A stretch of DNA of 64,000 bases from RGIG5612 sp963589005 (lineage in GTDB: Bacteria > Bacillota > Clostridia > Lachnospirales > Lachnospiraceae): positions 1 to 64,000 of the forward strand of contig CAVAJR010000009.1 in assembly GCA_963589005.1 (NCBI GenBank), in the 5' to 3' direction. Position numbers and translations under genes: made by a program. A model generated the notes under the pieces. It saw only the letters and a program-made list of their open reading frames with translations. It did no database searches and was not told the DNA's origin. The first letter of the stretch is position 1, and each line of letters starts with the position of its first letter. This document shows positions 63,126-64,000 of this stretch, in pieces.

Positions 63126-63848
63126 TTAGGGTTCAGTCAACCTGCTGAATCGCTCCTGCCAGTCGGCAAGTTCCTCTGCAGCCAGCGCACTCACGCCCTC
63201 CAGTGGATAAGGTATTCCCAGTGAATGGTATTTGCTGACGCCCAGAGTATGATATGGAAGCAGTTCAACCTTTTTAATATTCTTTAATGTCTGCAAATAT
63301 TTGATAAGTCCTTCAAGATGCTCATCTTCATAAGTCAGCCCCGGAACCACCACATGGCGTATCCATATTGGAACGCCGGATTTTTGAAGCACATCTAAAA
63401 ATCTCAGAGATTCATCGGGCAAACTTCCGGTTACTGCCTTGAAGCCCTCCTTCGTATAATGCTTGATATCAAGAAGCACAAGATCTGTAAGAGAGAGTAT
63501 TTTCTCGTAATCTCCACAGCCGCAGCCGGCAGTATCAAGGCAAGTATGAATATGATTTTCTCTGCATAATGACAGACATTTGATGAGAAAGTCCTTCTGA
63601 AGGAGCGGTTCTCCTCCGGAAAATGTAACGCCTCCGTTGTCTGCATAATAAGGCTTGAATCTGAGTATTTTTTTGAGCAGTTCTTCGGGAGTCAACAGAA
63701 GTTCCTTGCCGCTTGTAAGCTGCCACGTATCCGGATTGTGACAGTATTTGCAGCGAAGATGGCAGCTTTGCATGAATATGACAGTTCGAATTCCCGGTCC
63801 GTCAACCAGACCCATAGATTCGATTGAGTGAATTCGTCCCTGAAGCAA
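63126..63848 (-). CDS. pflA: Pyruvate formate-lyase activating enzyme
   Basis: This radical-SAM enzyme installs the glycyl radical on PflB. The 240-residue protein has the CHLRCKYCHNPDTW cluster motif, GGVTFSGGEPLLQ, and LLDIKHYTKEG, all typical of PflA. It begins at TTG 63848, supported by AAGGAAGG about 8 bases upstream. It precedes pflB by 177 bp; order pflA-pflB is the reverse of E. coli. Confidence 0.96.
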   Translation of the reverse strand: MLQGRIHSIESMGLVDGPGIRTVIFMQSCHLRCKYCHNPDTWQLTSGKELLLTPEELLKKILRFKPYYADNGGVTFSGGEPLLQKDFLIKCLSLCRENHIHTCLDTAGCGCGDYEKILSLTDLVLLDIKHYTKEGFKAVTGSLPDESLRFLDVLQKSGVPIWIRHVVVPGLTYEDEHLEGLIKYLQTLKNIKKVELLPYHTLGVSKYHSLGIPYPLEGVSALAAEELADWQERFSRLTEP

Positions 63849-64000
63849 TGTGTAACCTTCCTTTCCTTGAGATTGCCGCTGTATTGTGGCTTAAACATAC
63901 CAAATGCCGTATTTTTATGCGCTGCCAAATAGAAGATTTATCAGCACTTGAGCCTATAAATAAGAAAAAGCCGCACAACTGGACTTCTTCTGCCCAGACG

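Overview
The window reads as chromosomal DNA of a strictly anaerobic Gram-positive gut bacterium of the Clostridia, most likely a Lachnospiraceae member. This is inferred from strong AGGAGG-type ribosome sites, a type II-A CRISPR tail, oxygen-independent cobalamin synthesis, pyruvate formate-lyase, and the gene families present. I cannot name a genus. No tRNA or rRNA gene was seen.

Layout. 1-680: the 3' end of a Csn2-like gene and a short type II-A CRISPR array of six repeats. 770-4520: a secreted hypothetical protein, a MATE exporter, AzlC/AzlD on the minus strand, and a GNAT acetyltransferase. 4730-7840: a large fused ABC/FtsX exporter. 7900-28420: a roughly 20-kb cobalamin operon behind a promoter and a cobalamin riboswitch. 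It carries a secreted CbiK, three surface or binding proteins, a BtuCD-type importer, and CbiL, A, C, D, F, G, H, a CbiJ-E-T fusion, CbiB, CobD and CbiP. Its gaps hold a hairpin-rich RNA region and copies of an ~84-bp palindromic repeat (family A). 28500-31200: a membrane/kinase-like fusion behind a 25-bp tandem operator, and a cell-wall hydrolase.

31400-45870: a reductive pyrimidine (or related cyclic ureide) catabolic locus. It has an old-yellow-enzyme oxidoreductase, a PucR regulator, a class III aminotransferase, an iron alcohol dehydrogenase, an ABC importer with a circularly permuted binding protein, a dihydropyrimidinase, a dihydropyrimidine dehydrogenase lacking FAD/NAD(P) domains, a carbamoyl amidohydrolase and a kinase-like protein. 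A palindrome, TTGTGC-N4-GCACAA, lies before two of its transcription units and may be the PucR operator.

46000-55300 is an accessory island and the most striking part of the window: a complete diversity-generating retroelement (DGR). The order is SPFH/zinc-ribbon protein, four-helix membrane protein, an 863-residue target protein ending in a variable region, Avd, template repeat, reverse transcriptase. The target has a zinc ribbon, a TIR domain keeping the putative NADase glutamate, TPR-like helices, one membrane span, and a DUF6273-like C-terminal domain holding the variable region. Template and variable region align without gaps over about 125 bp. Eighteen internal differences fall at template adenines and one elsewhere. 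The topology suggests a membrane receptor with a diversified outer domain and a cytoplasmic TIR effector. A (GACA)13 tract and a terminator-like hairpin precede the operon. Hairpin repeats (family B), an AbiE-type toxin-antitoxin pair and a scar of a second variable-region 3' flank border it.

55400-60480: a cobalamin-dependent methionine synthase locus (separate reactivation subunit, MetH core, homocysteine methyltransferase/methylene-THF reductase), the expected consumer of the cobalamin made upstream. 60700-63850 (minus strand): pflA-pflB.
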